A stretch of 13,859 nucleotides of DNA from an uncultured Actinotalea sp. (GTDB lineage: Bacteria > Actinomycetota > Actinomycetes > Actinomycetales > Cellulomonadaceae). The DNA is taken from positions 1 to 13,859 of the forward strand of contig NZ_CAMPHH010000064.1 of assembly GCF_946885855.1 (NCBI RefSeq). Reading direction: 5' to 3'. The translations under genes and the position numbers were made by a program. Shown here one piece after another: positions 6,533 through 13,788 of the stretch. The notes beneath the pieces are model-generated. The model ran no database searches and was not told where the DNA came from. It was given only the letters and a program-made list of their open reading frames with translations. How positions within the stretch are numbered: the first letter of the stretch is position 1; every line of letters begins with the position of its first letter.

Positions 6533-7401
6533 CCGCTCCGAGCGGACCCCGGCCCGACCTGCGCACGGAGCGAGCCCTCCTGCGCAGCGGTGCGCGGGTC
6601 GTCGTCGGCATGGACGAGGTCGGCCGGGGAGCCCTGGCCGGACCCGTGTCGGTCGGCGCGGTCGCCGTCGACCTGGGAACCCGCACCTGCCCGCAGGGCG
6701 TCGCCGACTCCAAGCTGCTCAGCCCCGCCGCCCGCGAGCGGCTGCTGCCGGCCCTGGGCCGGTGGGGCCTCGCCCGTGCCGTCGGCCACGCGAGCCCGGA
6801 GGAGATCGACCGGCTGGGCATCGTCGCCGCGCTGCGGCTCGCCGGGCGTCGCGCGCTGACCGCGCTCGAGCTCGAGGTCGACCTGGTGCTCCTCGACGGC
6901 TCGCACGACTGGCTCACCGCGCCCGCCGAGCTCGACCTCTTCGGCACGGCGTCGGACGCGGCGGCGGGCCTGGCGGCGGACGGGGGGGGCGACCGTCCTC
7001 CCGCGGCCGACGACGACGCGGTGTGGTCGCGGATCGCCGTGCGCACCCGGGTGAAGGCGGACCAGCGCTGCGCCTCGGTCGCCGCCGCGAGCGTCCTCGC
7101 GAAGTGCCGCCGCGACGCCCTCATGGTCGAGCTGGCGCGCGACCACGCCGCCTACGGGTGGCACGAGAACAAGGGCTACGGCTCGCCCGACCATGTCGAC
7201 GCCCTGCGCCGGCTCGGCCCGACGGTGGTGCACCGGCGCAGCTGGCGGCTGCCGTCGGGGACCGCCGCGCCGGCGCCCGGGACGCCGGACGAGGGCGGCG
7301 TCGGTCGTGCGCCGACGGACGTCCCGGCGGGGGTGCCGGCCCCGGTCGCCACCGCGGCGCCGACCGAGGTGGCCGCAGGATGGGCCATGATGGACGCGTG
7401 A
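6529..7401 (+). CDS. rnhB: Ribonuclease HII
   Basis: A 290-residue cytosolic endonuclease that cuts RNA in RNA/DNA duplexes and starts removal of single ribonucleotides from DNA. The four catalytic acidic residues are present: D29 and E30 in GMDEVGRG (27-34), D123 in LLDGSHDWL and D178 in [16 protein letters not shown] (59-65), [10 protein letters not shown] (183-192) and the GYGSPDH motif (216-222) also match. D123 and D178 are 55 residues apart, against 18 in E. coli, because of an insertion of about 37 residues rich in Ala, Gly and Asp (131-167). From residue 241 to 290 there is a Pro/Ala/Gly tail outside the enzyme domain. The GTG start overlaps the lepB stop by four bases, so the genes are probably coupled. 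Confidence 0.95.
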   Translation: MTAPSGPRPDLRTERALLRSGARVVVGMDEVGRGALAGPVSVGAVAVDLGTRTCPQGVADSKLLSPAARERLLPALGRWGLARAVGHASPEEIDRLGIVAALRLAGRRALTALELEVDLVLLDGSHDWLTAPAELDLFGTASDAAAGLAADGGGDRPPAADDDAVWSRIAVRTRVKADQRCASVAAASVLAKCRRDALMVELARDHAAYGWHENKGYGSPDHVDALRRLGPTVVHRRSWRLPSGTAAPAPGTPDEGGVGRAPTDVPAGVPAPVATAAPTEVAAGWAMMDA

Positions 7402-7721
7402 GCGCCGAGGACCTGGAGAACTACGAGACGGACATGGAGCTCGCGCTGTACCGCGAGTACCGGGACGTCGTGAACCTGTTCTCCTACGTGGTGGAGACCG
7501 AGCGTCGCTTCTACCTCGCCAACCAGGTGGACCTGCAGGTGCGGTCGGCGGCGGGCGAGGTGTACTTCGAGCTGACCCTCGCGGACGCGTGGGTCTGGGA
7601 CGTCTACCGCAGCGCCCGGTTCGTCAAGTCGGTGCGCGTGGTGACGTTCAAGGACGTCAACGTCGAGGAGCTGGCCAAGTCCGACCTCGACGTCCCGGAC
7701 GGCGGCGGCTTCCGCCGCTGA
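7398..7721 (+). CDS. DUF2469 family protein
   Basis: A 107-residue protein of the actinobacterial DUF2469 family, function unknown. The sequence follows the family closely: [20 protein letters not shown] (2-21), [19 protein letters not shown] (30-48), [15 protein letters not shown] (57-71) and [18 protein letters not shown] (75-92). It is acidic, with no signal peptide and no hydrophobic helix, so probably cytosolic. The GTG overlaps the rnhB stop (GTGA), the usual partner in related genomes. A -10-like CATGAT at 7386-7391 ends 6 bases before the GTG, so a separate leaderless transcript is possible. Conserved pairing with rnhB suggests a role near nucleic-acid metabolism, but nothing in the sequence proves it. 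Confidence 0.93.
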   Translation: MSAEDLENYETDMELALYREYRDVVNLFSYVVETERRFYLANQVDLQVRSAAGEVYFELTLADAWVWDVYRSARFVKSVRVVTFKDVNVEELAKSDLDVPDGGGFRR

Positions 7722-7787
7722 CCCCCGGCCGTCCAGCGGGCGGCGCGACGGCGCCGGAAGGTCGCCCAGCACGGTCCTCCGGCACGA

Positions 7788-7908
7788 CCGGTCCCGGAGC
7801 GAGGTCCCGCGGGGACCGGACCGGGTGCGATCCCCGACCCGGCCGGGACCGTCCCCAGGCCGGGGCCGGCCCGCGTCGTCCCCAGCCGGGACGGTCCGCC
7901 GGCCCGCG
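7788..7908. repeat. Cluster of inverted and direct repeats before yraN
   Basis: The 229-base gap before yraN is full of GGTCC/GGACC words. Inverted repeats: CCGGTCCC (7788-7795) with GGGACCGG (7812-7819); GGTCCC (7803-7808) with GGGACC (7812-7817); the palindromes GGGACcGTCCC (7845-7855) and GGACgGTCC (7889-7897). Direct repeats: GTCCCCAG at 7851 and 7878, GCCGGCCCGCG at 7865 and 7898. The first group may end the lepB-rnhB-DUF2469 transcript; the palindromes could be operators. Chance in GC-rich sequence is a serious alternative. Confidence 0.35.
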
Positions 7909-7950
7909 CCGCTCGCTCGTCCCCCGACGCTGCGTGGTGGAGGTGGTCGC

Positions 7951-8307
7951 GTGCGCGCCAAGGACGCAGTGGGCAGGTACGGGGAGCAGGTGGCGGTCAC
8001 GCACCTGGTCGCGGCGGGCTGGGAGGTGCTCGACCGGAACTGGCGGGGCCGCAGCGGGGAGCTGGACGTCGTCGCGCTCGAGGGGGACGAGCTCGTCGTC
8101 GTCGAGGTGAAGACCCGCAGCGGGGACGGGTTCGGGCACCCCGCCGAGGCGGTGACGCCCGCGAAGCTGGCCCGGCTGCGGCGGCTGGCGGGGGAGTGGC
8201 TGCACGAGCACGACGTCCGCCCGGCGACCGTCCGTGTCGACGTCGTCGCCGTCCGGACGGCTCGCCGCGGCGCGGCGACGGTCGAGCACCTGCGGGGCGT
8301 GCTGTGA
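7951..8307 (+). CDS. yraN: YraN family (UPF0102) endonuclease-like protein
   Basis: A 118-residue protein with the nuclease-like fold of the UPF0102 family. GRYGEQVAVTHLVAAGWEVLDRNWR (8-32) spans the family N-terminus; GELDVVA (36-42) and VVVEVKTR (49-56) supply the E37-x-D39 and E52-x-K54 residues typical of restriction-endonuclease-like active sites; RVDVVAV (95-101) closes the core. Its biochemical role is not established, but it nearly always sits beside yifB and dprA in actinobacteria. The GTG at 7951 has GGAGG at 7939-7943, seven bases upstream, and gives the family N-terminus; the open frame further upstream to 7825 is the repeat-rich gap. Its stop overlaps the yifB start (GTGA). Confidence 0.94.
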   Translation: MRAKDAVGRYGEQVAVTHLVAAGWEVLDRNWRGRSGELDVVALEGDELVVVEVKTRSGDGFGHPAEAVTPAKLARLRRLAGEWLHEHDVRPATVRVDVVAVRTARRGAATVEHLRGVL

Positions 8308-9839
8308 CGGGCCTCGGCCGGACGACGGCGGTCGCGCTCGTCGGTCTCAGCGGGCACCTGGTCGAGGTCGAGGCGCACCTCGCGGCCTCGGTGCCCGGGT
8401 TCACCCTCGTCGGGCTGCCCGACGCGTCCCTGGCCGAGTCCCGGGACCGGGTCCGCGCGGCGGTGGTGTCCTCCGGGGTGCCGTGGCCGCAGCGGCGGAT
8501 CACCGTGAACCTGTCCCCGGCGGCGCTGCCGAAGGCGGGCGCCGGCTTCGACCTCGCGGTCGCCGTGGCGACCCTCGCCGGTGCCGGGGTGTGCGACCCC
8601 CGCAGCGTCGCAGCGTCCACGCACCTGGGAGAGCTCGGTCTGGACGGCCGGCTGCGCCCGGTCCGCGGCGTGCTCCCGGCGGTCGCGGCCTCGGTGGCGG
8701 CCGGGCGCCGGGGCGTGGTGGTGCCGTACGGGAACGTCGTGGAGGCGCGCCTGGTCCCCGGCGCCGAGGTGGTCGGCGCGGTGACGCTGCGGGACGTGCT
8801 GCGCCGCCACGGTGCCGACCTCGACCCCGACGACGGCGCCGTGGTGCCCGTGGTCGGCGACCCGGGTCCGGCGCACCGTGGGCACGTCGCCGACCTCGCG
8901 GACGTCATCGGCCAGGACGAGGCGCGCTGGGCGCTGGAGGTGACTGCCGCCGGCGGGCACCACCTGCTCATGGTCGGGCCACCGGGCACGGGGAAGACGA
9001 TGCTGGCGGCCCGGCTGCCGGGCCTCCTGCCGGACCTGGAGGAGACGGAGGCGGTCGAGGTGACCGCGGTCCACTCCGTCTCGGGCACGTTCCGCCCCGC
9101 CGACGGGCTGGTGCGCCGCCCACCCTTCGAGGACCCGCACCACACCGCGACCCCGGCGGCGGTCGTGGGTGGCGGCAGCGGCCTGCCGCGGCCCGGTGCG
9201 GCCTCCCGGGCGCACCGCGGTGTGCTCTTCCTCGACGAGGCGCCGGAGTTCTCCCCGCGCGTGCTGCAGACGCTCCGGCAGCCGTTGGAGCAGGGGGAGC
9301 TCGTCATCCACCGGGCCGCGGGCGCAGCGCGGTTCCCGGCCCGCTTCCAGCTCGTCCTGGCGGCCAACCCCTGCCCGTGCGGGAAGGGGGCGGGCAAGGG
9401 CACCGACTGCACCTGCACCTCCCTGGAACGACGCCGGTACTTCTCGCGCCTCTCCGGGCCGCTGCTGGACCGCGTCGACGTGCAGGTCGACGTCCTGCCG
9501 GTGACGCGCGTCGCCCGCGGCGGGCCGACGCCGGGCGAGGCCACGGCCGTCGTCGCCGCGCGGGTCAGGGAGGCCCGGGCCCGCGCCCGACGGCGCCTCG
9601 CCGGGACGCCGTGGACCGCGAACGCAGAGGTCCCGGGTGCCTGGTTGCGCCGCCAGGACGGGGTCCCCGTCGGGTTGCTCGACCGTGCCCTCGACCGGGG
9701 GGTCCTGAGCCTCCGTGGCGTCGACCGGGTGCTGCGCGTCGCGTGGACCCTCGCCGACCTCGCGGGCCGTGACGCCCCGGGGCCGGACGAGGTGGGGCAG
9801 GCCCTCCTGCTGCGCACCCGGGGCCAGGTGGTCGCATGA
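8304..9839 (+). CDS. yifB: YifB family Mg-chelatase-like AAA+ ATPase
   Basis: A 511-residue cytosolic protein. The N-terminal ChlI/Lon-like domain (about 1-170) includes VNLSPAALPKAGAGFDLAVA (68-87) and HLGELGLDGRLRPV (107-120). The AAA+ core follows: Walker A GPPGTGKT (225-232), Walker B GVLFLDEAPEF (306-316), then NPCPCG (355-360) with C369 and C371, a likely metal-binding Cys cluster, and SGPLLDRVD (384-392). The C-terminal Mg-chelatase helical domain ends near the stop. It is often labelled a magnesium chelatase or ComM, but true chelatase partners are absent here. E. coli ComM is a branch-migration helicase used in transformation, and the neighbour dprA fits such a role. It overlaps yraN and dprA by four bases each. 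Confidence 0.95.
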   Translation: MTGLGRTTAVALVGLSGHLVEVEAHLAASVPGFTLVGLPDASLAESRDRVRAAVVSSGVPWPQRRITVNLSPAALPKAGAGFDLAVAVATLAGAGVCDPRSVAASTHLGELGLDGRLRPVRGVLPAVAASVAAGRRGVVVPYGNVVEARLVPGAEVVGAVTLRDVLRRHGADLDPDDGAVVPVVGDPGPAHRGHVADLADVIGQDEARWALEVTAAGGHHLLMVGPPGTGKTMLAARLPGLLPDLEETEAVEVTAVHSVSGTFRPADGLVRRPPFEDPHHTATPAAVVGGGSGLPRPGAASRAHRGVLFLDEAPEFSPRVLQTLRQPLEQGELVIHRAAGAARFPARFQLVLAANPCPCGKGAGKGTDCTCTSLERRRYFSRLSGPLLDRVDVQVDVLPVTRVARGGPTPGEATAVVAARVREARARARRRLAGTPWTANAEVPGAWLRRQDGVPVGLLDRALDRGVLSLRGVDRVLRVAWTLADLAGRDAPGPDEVGQALLLRTRGQVVA

Positions 9840-11140
9840 GCGAGGTACCCGACGAGGTGCTCCTCGCCCGAGCGGCGTGGAGCCGCCTGACCGAACCCGG
9901 TGACCCGGTCGCGGGGGCGCTCGTGGGGGTGCTCGGACCGGTCGAGGCGTGGGACCTGGTCCGTGGCTCCCTGGGCGCTGCGGGCGCTGTGGGCGCTGCG
10001 GGCTCCGGGGGGTCCGTGGGCAGGTCCGGCAGGGCGGGCGCATCGGGCTCGTCGGGCGTGGCCTCGAGGGCGTCCTCCGCCCCGGACGCCATGATCCGTG
10101 CGATGGGCAGTGTGCTGCCGACGTCCGCGCGCTCCGCGCACCGCCTCGCGACGGCCCTGGAGCGATGGGGACCGCGGCTGGCCGCGGTCGACGCACCCCG
10201 CGAGGTGCACCGGCACAGGGCCCGCGGCGGCCACCTCGTCGTCCCGGAGGACCCCCGCTGGCCGCGGGGGCTCGACGACCTGGGTGTGCAGGCCCCGCAC
10301 GCCCTCTGGGTCTGCGGTGACCCGAGCGTCCTCACGGCGTCGGCCCGGGGGGCGGCCGTGATCGGCGCCCGCGCGTGCACGGCCTACGGCGAGCACGTGA
10401 CGGCGGAGGTGGTCGCAGGGGTGGTCGGGGCCGGTCGGGTCGTGGTGTCGGGCGGGGCGTACGGCATCGACGCGGCGGCCCACCGGGCCGCCCTCGCGTC
10501 CGGAGGTGTCACCGTCGCGGTGCTCGCGGGCGGTGTCGACCGTCTCTACCCCGCCGGCAACGCACGGCTGCTCCGTGCGGCGCAGGACAGCGGCGCGCTC
10601 GTCAGCGAGGTGCCGCCCGGCGGCGTCCCGAGCAGGCAGCGGTTCCTGCAGCGCAACCGGCTCATCGCGGCCCTCAGCGGTGCGACGGTCGTCGTCGAGG
10701 CCGCATGGCGCTCCGGAGCCCTGAGCACCGCCTCGCGCGCCGCCGCGCTGCTGCGACCGGTGGGCGCGGTCCCCGGTCCGGTCACCTCGGCGGCCTCCGC
10801 CGGGTGCCACCGGCTGCTGAGGGACGGCGCGGCCGTCTGCGTCACGGACGCCCCGGAGGTGCTCGAGCTCCTCGCCGGTGCGGGCCCGGCGCCGGTGCCG
10901 GACACGGCGGTCGGCCGGTCCGCCACGGTGGCCGACGGCCTGGACCCGGTCGCCCGGCGGGTGCTCGACGCCCTGCCCGTCCGCGCGTGGGCCGACGTGG
11001 CGTCGGTGACGCGCGTCGCCGGTGTCTCCGCGCCCGAGGCGAGGGGTGCGCTGGGCCTGCTCGAGCTCGCCGGGCTGGCGGACCGGGACGGTGACCGGTG
11101 GCGGCGGTCGGCATCCCGCTCCGGGGCGCCGGGCGGCTGA
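9836..11140 (+). CDS. dprA: DNA-processing protein DprA
   Basis: A 434-residue protein of the family that binds incoming single-stranded DNA and loads RecA. The Rossmann-like core is clear: VIGARACTAYGEHV (175-188), VVVSGGAYGIDAAAHRAAL (202-220), VLAGGVDRLYPAGN (229-242), FLQRNRLIAALSGATVVVEA (270-289), RSGALSTASRAA (292-303) and the PG of AVPGPV (311-316). A winged-helix C-terminal domain follows (about 369-424). It is longer than many DprA proteins because of a Gly/Ala/Ser-rich stretch at about 47-84, which includes three 9-bp DNA repeats. The ATG overlaps the yifB stop (ATGA), so yraN-yifB-dprA read as one operon. Natural competence cannot be concluded: actinobacteria keep dprA without known DNA uptake. 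Confidence 0.95.
   Translation: MSEVPDEVLLARAAWSRLTEPGDPVAGALVGVLGPVEAWDLVRGSLGAAGAVGAAGSGGSVGRSGRAGASGSSGVASRASSAPDAMIRAMGSVLPTSARSAHRLATALERWGPRLAAVDAPREVHRHRARGGHLVVPEDPRWPRGLDDLGVQAPHALWVCGDPSVLTASARGAAVIGARACTAYGEHVTAEVVAGVVGAGRVVVSGGAYGIDAAAHRAALASGGVTVAVLAGGVDRLYPAGNARLLRAAQDSGALVSEVPPGGVPSRQRFLQRNRLIAALSGATVVVEAAWRSGALSTASRAAALLRPVGAVPGPVTSAASAGCHRLLRDGAAVCVTDAPEVLELLAGAGPAPVPDTAVGRSATVADGLDPVARRVLDALPVRAWADVASVTRVAGVSAPEARGALGLLELAGLADRDGDRWRRSASRSGAPGG
9973..9999. repeat. 9-bp tandem repeat inside dprA
   Basis: Three units, GGGCGCTGC, GGGCGCTGT and GGGCGCTGC, run head to tail and encode GAA-GAV-GAA at the start of the low-complexity insertion of DprA. The unit is a multiple of three, so changes in copy number would keep the frame. 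Confidence 0.8.
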
Positions 11141-11174
11141 CCGGGCCGGCCCCGGGGCGAGCCGCACCGGTCCT

Positions 11175-11242
11175 CCACCGACGGGCAGGCGCGCCTCGGC
11201 GGAGGCGGCGCGGCCCGGGCGTCGCACGCGGTCCGTCGGTGG
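11175..11242 (+). terminator. Large hairpin after dprA
   Basis: A perfect 10-bp inverted repeat, CCACCGACGG (11175-11184) and CCGTCGGTGG (11233-11242), encloses a shorter GCCTC/GAGGC hairpin. It starts 34 bases after the dprA stop and 146 bases before xerC. No T-tract. It is a reasonable end for the yraN-yifB-dprA transcript. Confidence 0.45.
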
Positions 11243-11354
11243 CCGCCCGATCACAACGCGGAGCGACGCGGTCGGGCCCTCTCGTGACCGGATGCTGGAC
11301 GGGCGACGCGGGGGCCGGGTGAAGTCGGCGTGTCCTGCCTTGTGACTCCGGTGC

Positions 11355-11364
11355 TGACGCGTCA
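11355..11364. promoter_or_regulatory. Perfect 10-bp palindrome upstream of xerC
   Basis: TGACGCGTCA reads the same on both strands and lies 24 bases before the xerC ATG, in the region where a promoter is expected. It could be an operator. I do not see a convincing -35/-10 pair around it (TAGAGC at 11368-11373 is a poor -10 match). Confidence 0.25.
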
Positions 11365-11388
11365 CGGTAGAGCCATGCGAGGAGACCG

Positions 11389-12309
11389 ATGACGGGCGGT
11401 GCCGGGGCCGCCGTCGAGCGGGTGGTCGACGACTTCCGCACGCACCTCCTCGCGGAGCGCGGTCTGTCGGAGCACACGGCGCGTGCCTACTGCTCGGACG
11501 TCGAGCAGGCCGTCGCGTTCGCCCGCCGGCGCGGTCGCACCTGGACGGAGGTGGACCTGGCGAACCTGCGTTCCTGGCTGAGCTCGATGGTGGCCGCCGG
11601 GCGGAGCCGCTCCACGGTCGCGCGGCGCGGCGCTGCGGTCCGGGCCTTCTACGCCTGGGCGCACGAGCGTGGTCTCGTCGACCGGGACCCGGCGCAGCGC
11701 CTGGTGGCGGCCCGCGGGGTGAGCCCGTTGCCGACCGCCCTGGAGGTCGGCGACGTCGGGCGGCTCGTCGAGCTGGCCCGCACGCAGGCGGCGGACGGGA
11801 CACCCGAGGCGGTGCGGGACTGGGCGCTGTGCGAGCTCCTGTACGCGACCGGCGTGCGCGTCGGCGAGCTGGTCGGCGCCGACGTCGACGACGTCGAGCG
11901 GGCCGACCGGACCCTGCGGGTCCTCGGCAAGGGCGCCAAGGAGCGCGTCGTGCCCTTCGGGGTGCCGGCGGAGCGGGCGCTGGAGCGCTACCTCACGGTC
12001 GCGCGTCCGGCGCTCGTGCGGCGCGGTCCCGGGACGCCCGCGCTGCTCGTGGCCACGCGCGGGGCACGGCTGGACCAGCGTCGGGCGCGCGAGGTGGTGC
12101 ACCGTCTCGCGCGCTCCGCCGGGGTCGAGGACGTCGCGCCCCACGCCCTACGGCACACGGCGGCGACGCACCTGCTTCAGGGCGGCTCGGACCTGCGCAG
12201 CGTCCAGGAGCTTCTCGGGCATGCTTCACTAGCCACGACGCAGCGCTACACGCACGTGACCCCTGACCGACTCCGCCGCTCGTACGAGCTGGCCCACCCG
12301 CGAGCCTGA
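11389..12309 (+). CDS. xerC: Site-specific tyrosine recombinase XerC
   Basis: A 306-residue cytosolic recombinase; with XerD it resolves chromosome dimers at dif. The N-terminal SAM-like DNA-binding domain is at about 10-105 ([17 protein letters not shown], 24-40). The catalytic domain carries the complete active site: R157 in [11 protein letters not shown]181 in [13 protein letters not shown]252 and R255 in [14 protein letters not shown]278 in [10 protein letters not shown] and the nucleophile Y287 in QRYTHV. Length and motifs match chromosomal XerC rather than a phage or integron integrase. The ATG at 11389 has GAGGAG at 11379-11384, rather close. No dif-like site is visible in the window. 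The xerC stop overlaps the ribosome binding site of the sigma-factor gene, so the two are probably co-transcribed. Confidence 0.93.
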   Translation: MTGGAGAAVERVVDDFRTHLLAERGLSEHTARAYCSDVEQAVAFARRRGRTWTEVDLANLRSWLSSMVAAGRSRSTVARRGAAVRAFYAWAHERGLVDRDPAQRLVAARGVSPLPTALEVGDVGRLVELARTQAADGTPEAVRDWALCELLYATGVRVGELVGADVDDVERADRTLRVLGKGAKERVVPFGVPAERALERYLTVARPALVRRGPGTPALLVATRGARLDQRRAREVVHRLARSAGVEDVAPHALRHTAATHLLQGGSDLRSVQELLGHASLATTQRYTHVTPDRLRRSYELAHPRA

Positions 12310-12314
12310 GGAGG
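12309..12314 (+). promoter_or_regulatory. Shine-Dalgarno of the sigma gene, overlapping the xerC stop
   Basis: AGGAGG begins on the last base of the xerC stop codon and lies 9 bases before the ATG at 12324. It is a near-perfect ribosome binding site and fixes the sigma-factor start. The overlap points to translation of the sigma gene from an xerC transcript. Confidence 0.75.
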
Positions 12315-12323
12315 ACGAGCCGG

Positions 12324-13190
12324 ATGTCAGCCCAGGCGCGGCCCTCCCGGCCCGCGGTGGAGGGACGCGAGGGCACGGCCCGCGTGCCCCGGCCGTCGGT
12401 CGCGGGCTCGGGCGAGGACGCCGTCTCGGTGGCGTCCTTGTGGTCGTGCTTCAAGGACTCCGGCGACAGGGCGGCACGCGAGCGGCTCATCCTCCACTAC
12501 GCCCCGCTGGTCACCATGGTCGCCAACCGCGTCGGGGCGGGGCTGCCGAGCACCGTCGAGCAGGCGGACCTCGTGTCCTACGGGATGTTCGGCCTCATCG
12601 ATGCGATCGAGAAGTACCAGACCGACCGCGACGTGAAGTTCGAGACCTACGCCGGCTCGCGGATCCGGGGCGCGATCATCGACGAGCTGCGGGCCATCGA
12701 CTGGATCCCCCGGTCCGTGCGGACCAAGGCGCGCGCTGTCGACCGCGCGTTCGCCGAGCTCGAGGCCGAGCTGCGCCGCGCCCCGACGGAGCACGAGGTC
12801 GCTGCGCGACTGAAGATCGACGTCGCCGAGCTGCGCGCCGTCTTCACCCAGCTCTCCACCGTCAACGTGGCCGCTCTGGACGAGCTGCTCGGTGCGGGCT
12901 CCGGCTCCGACCGCGGGGACGCGCTCTCGCTGCTGGACACGCTCGAGGACCCGGCTGCCGAGGACCCGGCGGGCAACGTCGAGGCGCAGGAGACCAAGAT
13001 CCTGCTCGCCCGCGCGATCGAGCGGCTCGGCGAGCGGGAGAAGATCGTCCTGGTGCTCTACTACTACGAGGGCATGACGCTGGCCGAGATCGGTCGGGTC
13101 CTCGGCGTCACCGAGTCCCGGATCTCGCAGATGCACACCGCGGCGATGCTGCGCCTGAGGACGTCGCTGCAGGAGAGCGAACGCGGCTGA
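12324..13190 (+). CDS. whiG: Sigma-28 family RNA polymerase sigma factor (WhiG/FliA type)
   Basis: A 288-residue sigma factor of the FliA/WhiG group. Region 2: [16 protein letters not shown] (55-70), [17 protein letters not shown] (82-98) and [19 protein letters not shown] (105-123) with the DWIPRSVR hinge (126-133). Region 3: [19 protein letters not shown] (152-170). Region 4: [20 protein letters not shown] (235-254), helix-turn-helix [19 protein letters not shown] (261-279). It resembles Streptomyces WhiG very closely, in sequence and in position near rpsB. In Streptomyces WhiG controls sporulation; in flagellated actinobacteria the homologue is expected to direct motility genes. Which applies here cannot be decided from the window. 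The first 35 residues are a variable polar tail. No anti-sigma gene is adjacent. The 3' end overlaps a convergent gene by 83 bases. Confidence 0.93.
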   Translation: MSAQARPSRPAVEGREGTARVPRPSVAGSGEDAVSVASLWSCFKDSGDRAARERLILHYAPLVTMVANRVGAGLPSTVEQADLVSYGMFGLIDAIEKYQTDRDVKFETYAGSRIRGAIIDELRAIDWIPRSVRTKARAVDRAFAELEAELRRAPTEHEVAARLKIDVAELRAVFTQLSTVNVAALDELLGAGSGSDRGDALSLLDTLEDPAAEDPAGNVEAQETKILLARAIERLGEREKIVLVLYYYEGMTLAEIGRVLGVTESRISQMHTAAMLRLRTSLQESERG

Positions 13191-13788
13191 CACGCCCGCG
13201 ACGACGCGCGGACGGCAGCAGCCGGACCACGACGTCCCCGTCCAGGAGGCCCAGCGGGTCGACGTAGCGCTCACCGTCGCGGACCCCCCAGTGCAGGCAC
13301 CCCGCGCAGTGCCCGCCCGTGGCGAGGCGCCCGACCACCTGGCCCGCCCTGACGGGGGTGCCGACGGCGACGTCCGCGTCCACCGGCTCGAGGCTCGACC
13401 GGAGACCGTCGGCGTGCAGCACCGTGAGGACGTCCCGTTCGACCACCCGGCGGGCGACGACGACGACGCCGTCGGCGGGTGCGCGCACGGGTGCGCCGAC
13501 GTCCGCGGCGAGGTCGACACCGCGGTGACCAGGCCCCCAGCGGACCGAGGGCGCCGCGAAGGCGCGCAGCAACCGGGTGTCGTCCACGGGGAGCGTGACG
13601 GTCGCGCCCGACACGGCGAGCCCGAGCGGCCGGGATGCTGCCGGCGCCCCGCGGTCCCCGGCGACCACGGGGGCGAGCGCGCCGAGGGCGAGGGCGCCCG
13701 CGGCGAGGGCGCTGAGCACGAGGACGGGCGGCGAGGTGGGCACCGGGCCACGATGGGCGCCGCAGGACCCCGGTGCCGGCGGGCGCAC
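13108..13788 (-). CDS. M23 family metallopeptidase-like exported protein
   Basis: A 226-residue protein with a hydrophobic stretch (about 20-43) that acts as signal peptide or anchor, followed by an M23/LytM domain. Metal ligands H88 and D92 are in [11 protein letters not shown]125 is in [16 protein letters not shown], and the last ligand is H166 in [10 protein letters not shown]. The usual HxH reads C164-L-H166, so the first His, catalytic in LytM, is a Cys. A Cys pair, C161 and C164, brackets this site. From memory the GC-LHWG form recurs in actinobacterial proteins encoded next to rpsB. The role would be peptidoglycan hydrolysis or binding, unproven. The GTG at 13788 has CAGACC a few bases upstream; the in-frame GTG at 13743 gives a compact signal peptide and is also plausible. 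The C-terminal 35 residues are basic, low-complexity, and overlap the sigma gene. Confidence 0.82.
   Translation of the reverse strand: MRPPAPGSCGAHRGPVPTSPPVLVLSALAAGALALGALAPVVAGDRGAPAASRPLGLAVSGATVTLPVDDTRLLRAFAAPSVRWGPGHRGVDLAADVGAPVRAPADGVVVVARRVVERDVLTVLHADGLRSSLEPVDADVAVGTPVRAGQVVGRLATGGHCAGCLHWGVRDGERYVDPLGLLDGDVVVRLLPSARRRGRVSRVRSPAATSSGAASPRCASARSGTR

Noticed and set aside
8304..9839. YifB as a magnesium chelatase subunit for chlorophyll or cobalamin synthesis.
   Set aside because: Gene order with yraN and dprA and the NPCPCG Cys cluster identify the YifB/ComM family; no chelatase partner genes are present.
9836..11140. yraN-yifB-dprA as a sign of a DNA-uptake or defence island.
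   Set aside because: The trio is common core content in actinobacteria; no comEA/comEC or defence genes are present.
7997..11803. A 1268-codon open frame on the minus strand, and another of about 1000 codons at 7176-10196.
   Set aside because: They lie opposite well-supported genes (rnhB, yraN, yifB, dprA, xerC). Stop codons are rare in GC-rich antisense frames; composition is Arg/Pro/Ala rich with no recognisable domain.
11389..12309. Tyrosine recombinase as the integrase of a mobile element.
   Set aside because: Sequence and length match chromosomal XerC, neighbours are housekeeping genes, and no attachment repeats or cargo genes are seen.
13101..13115. Hairpin CTCGG/CCGAG at the M23 stop codon as a terminator.
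   Set aside because: Only 5 bp, inside the sigma-factor coding sequence, with no T-tract on either strand.
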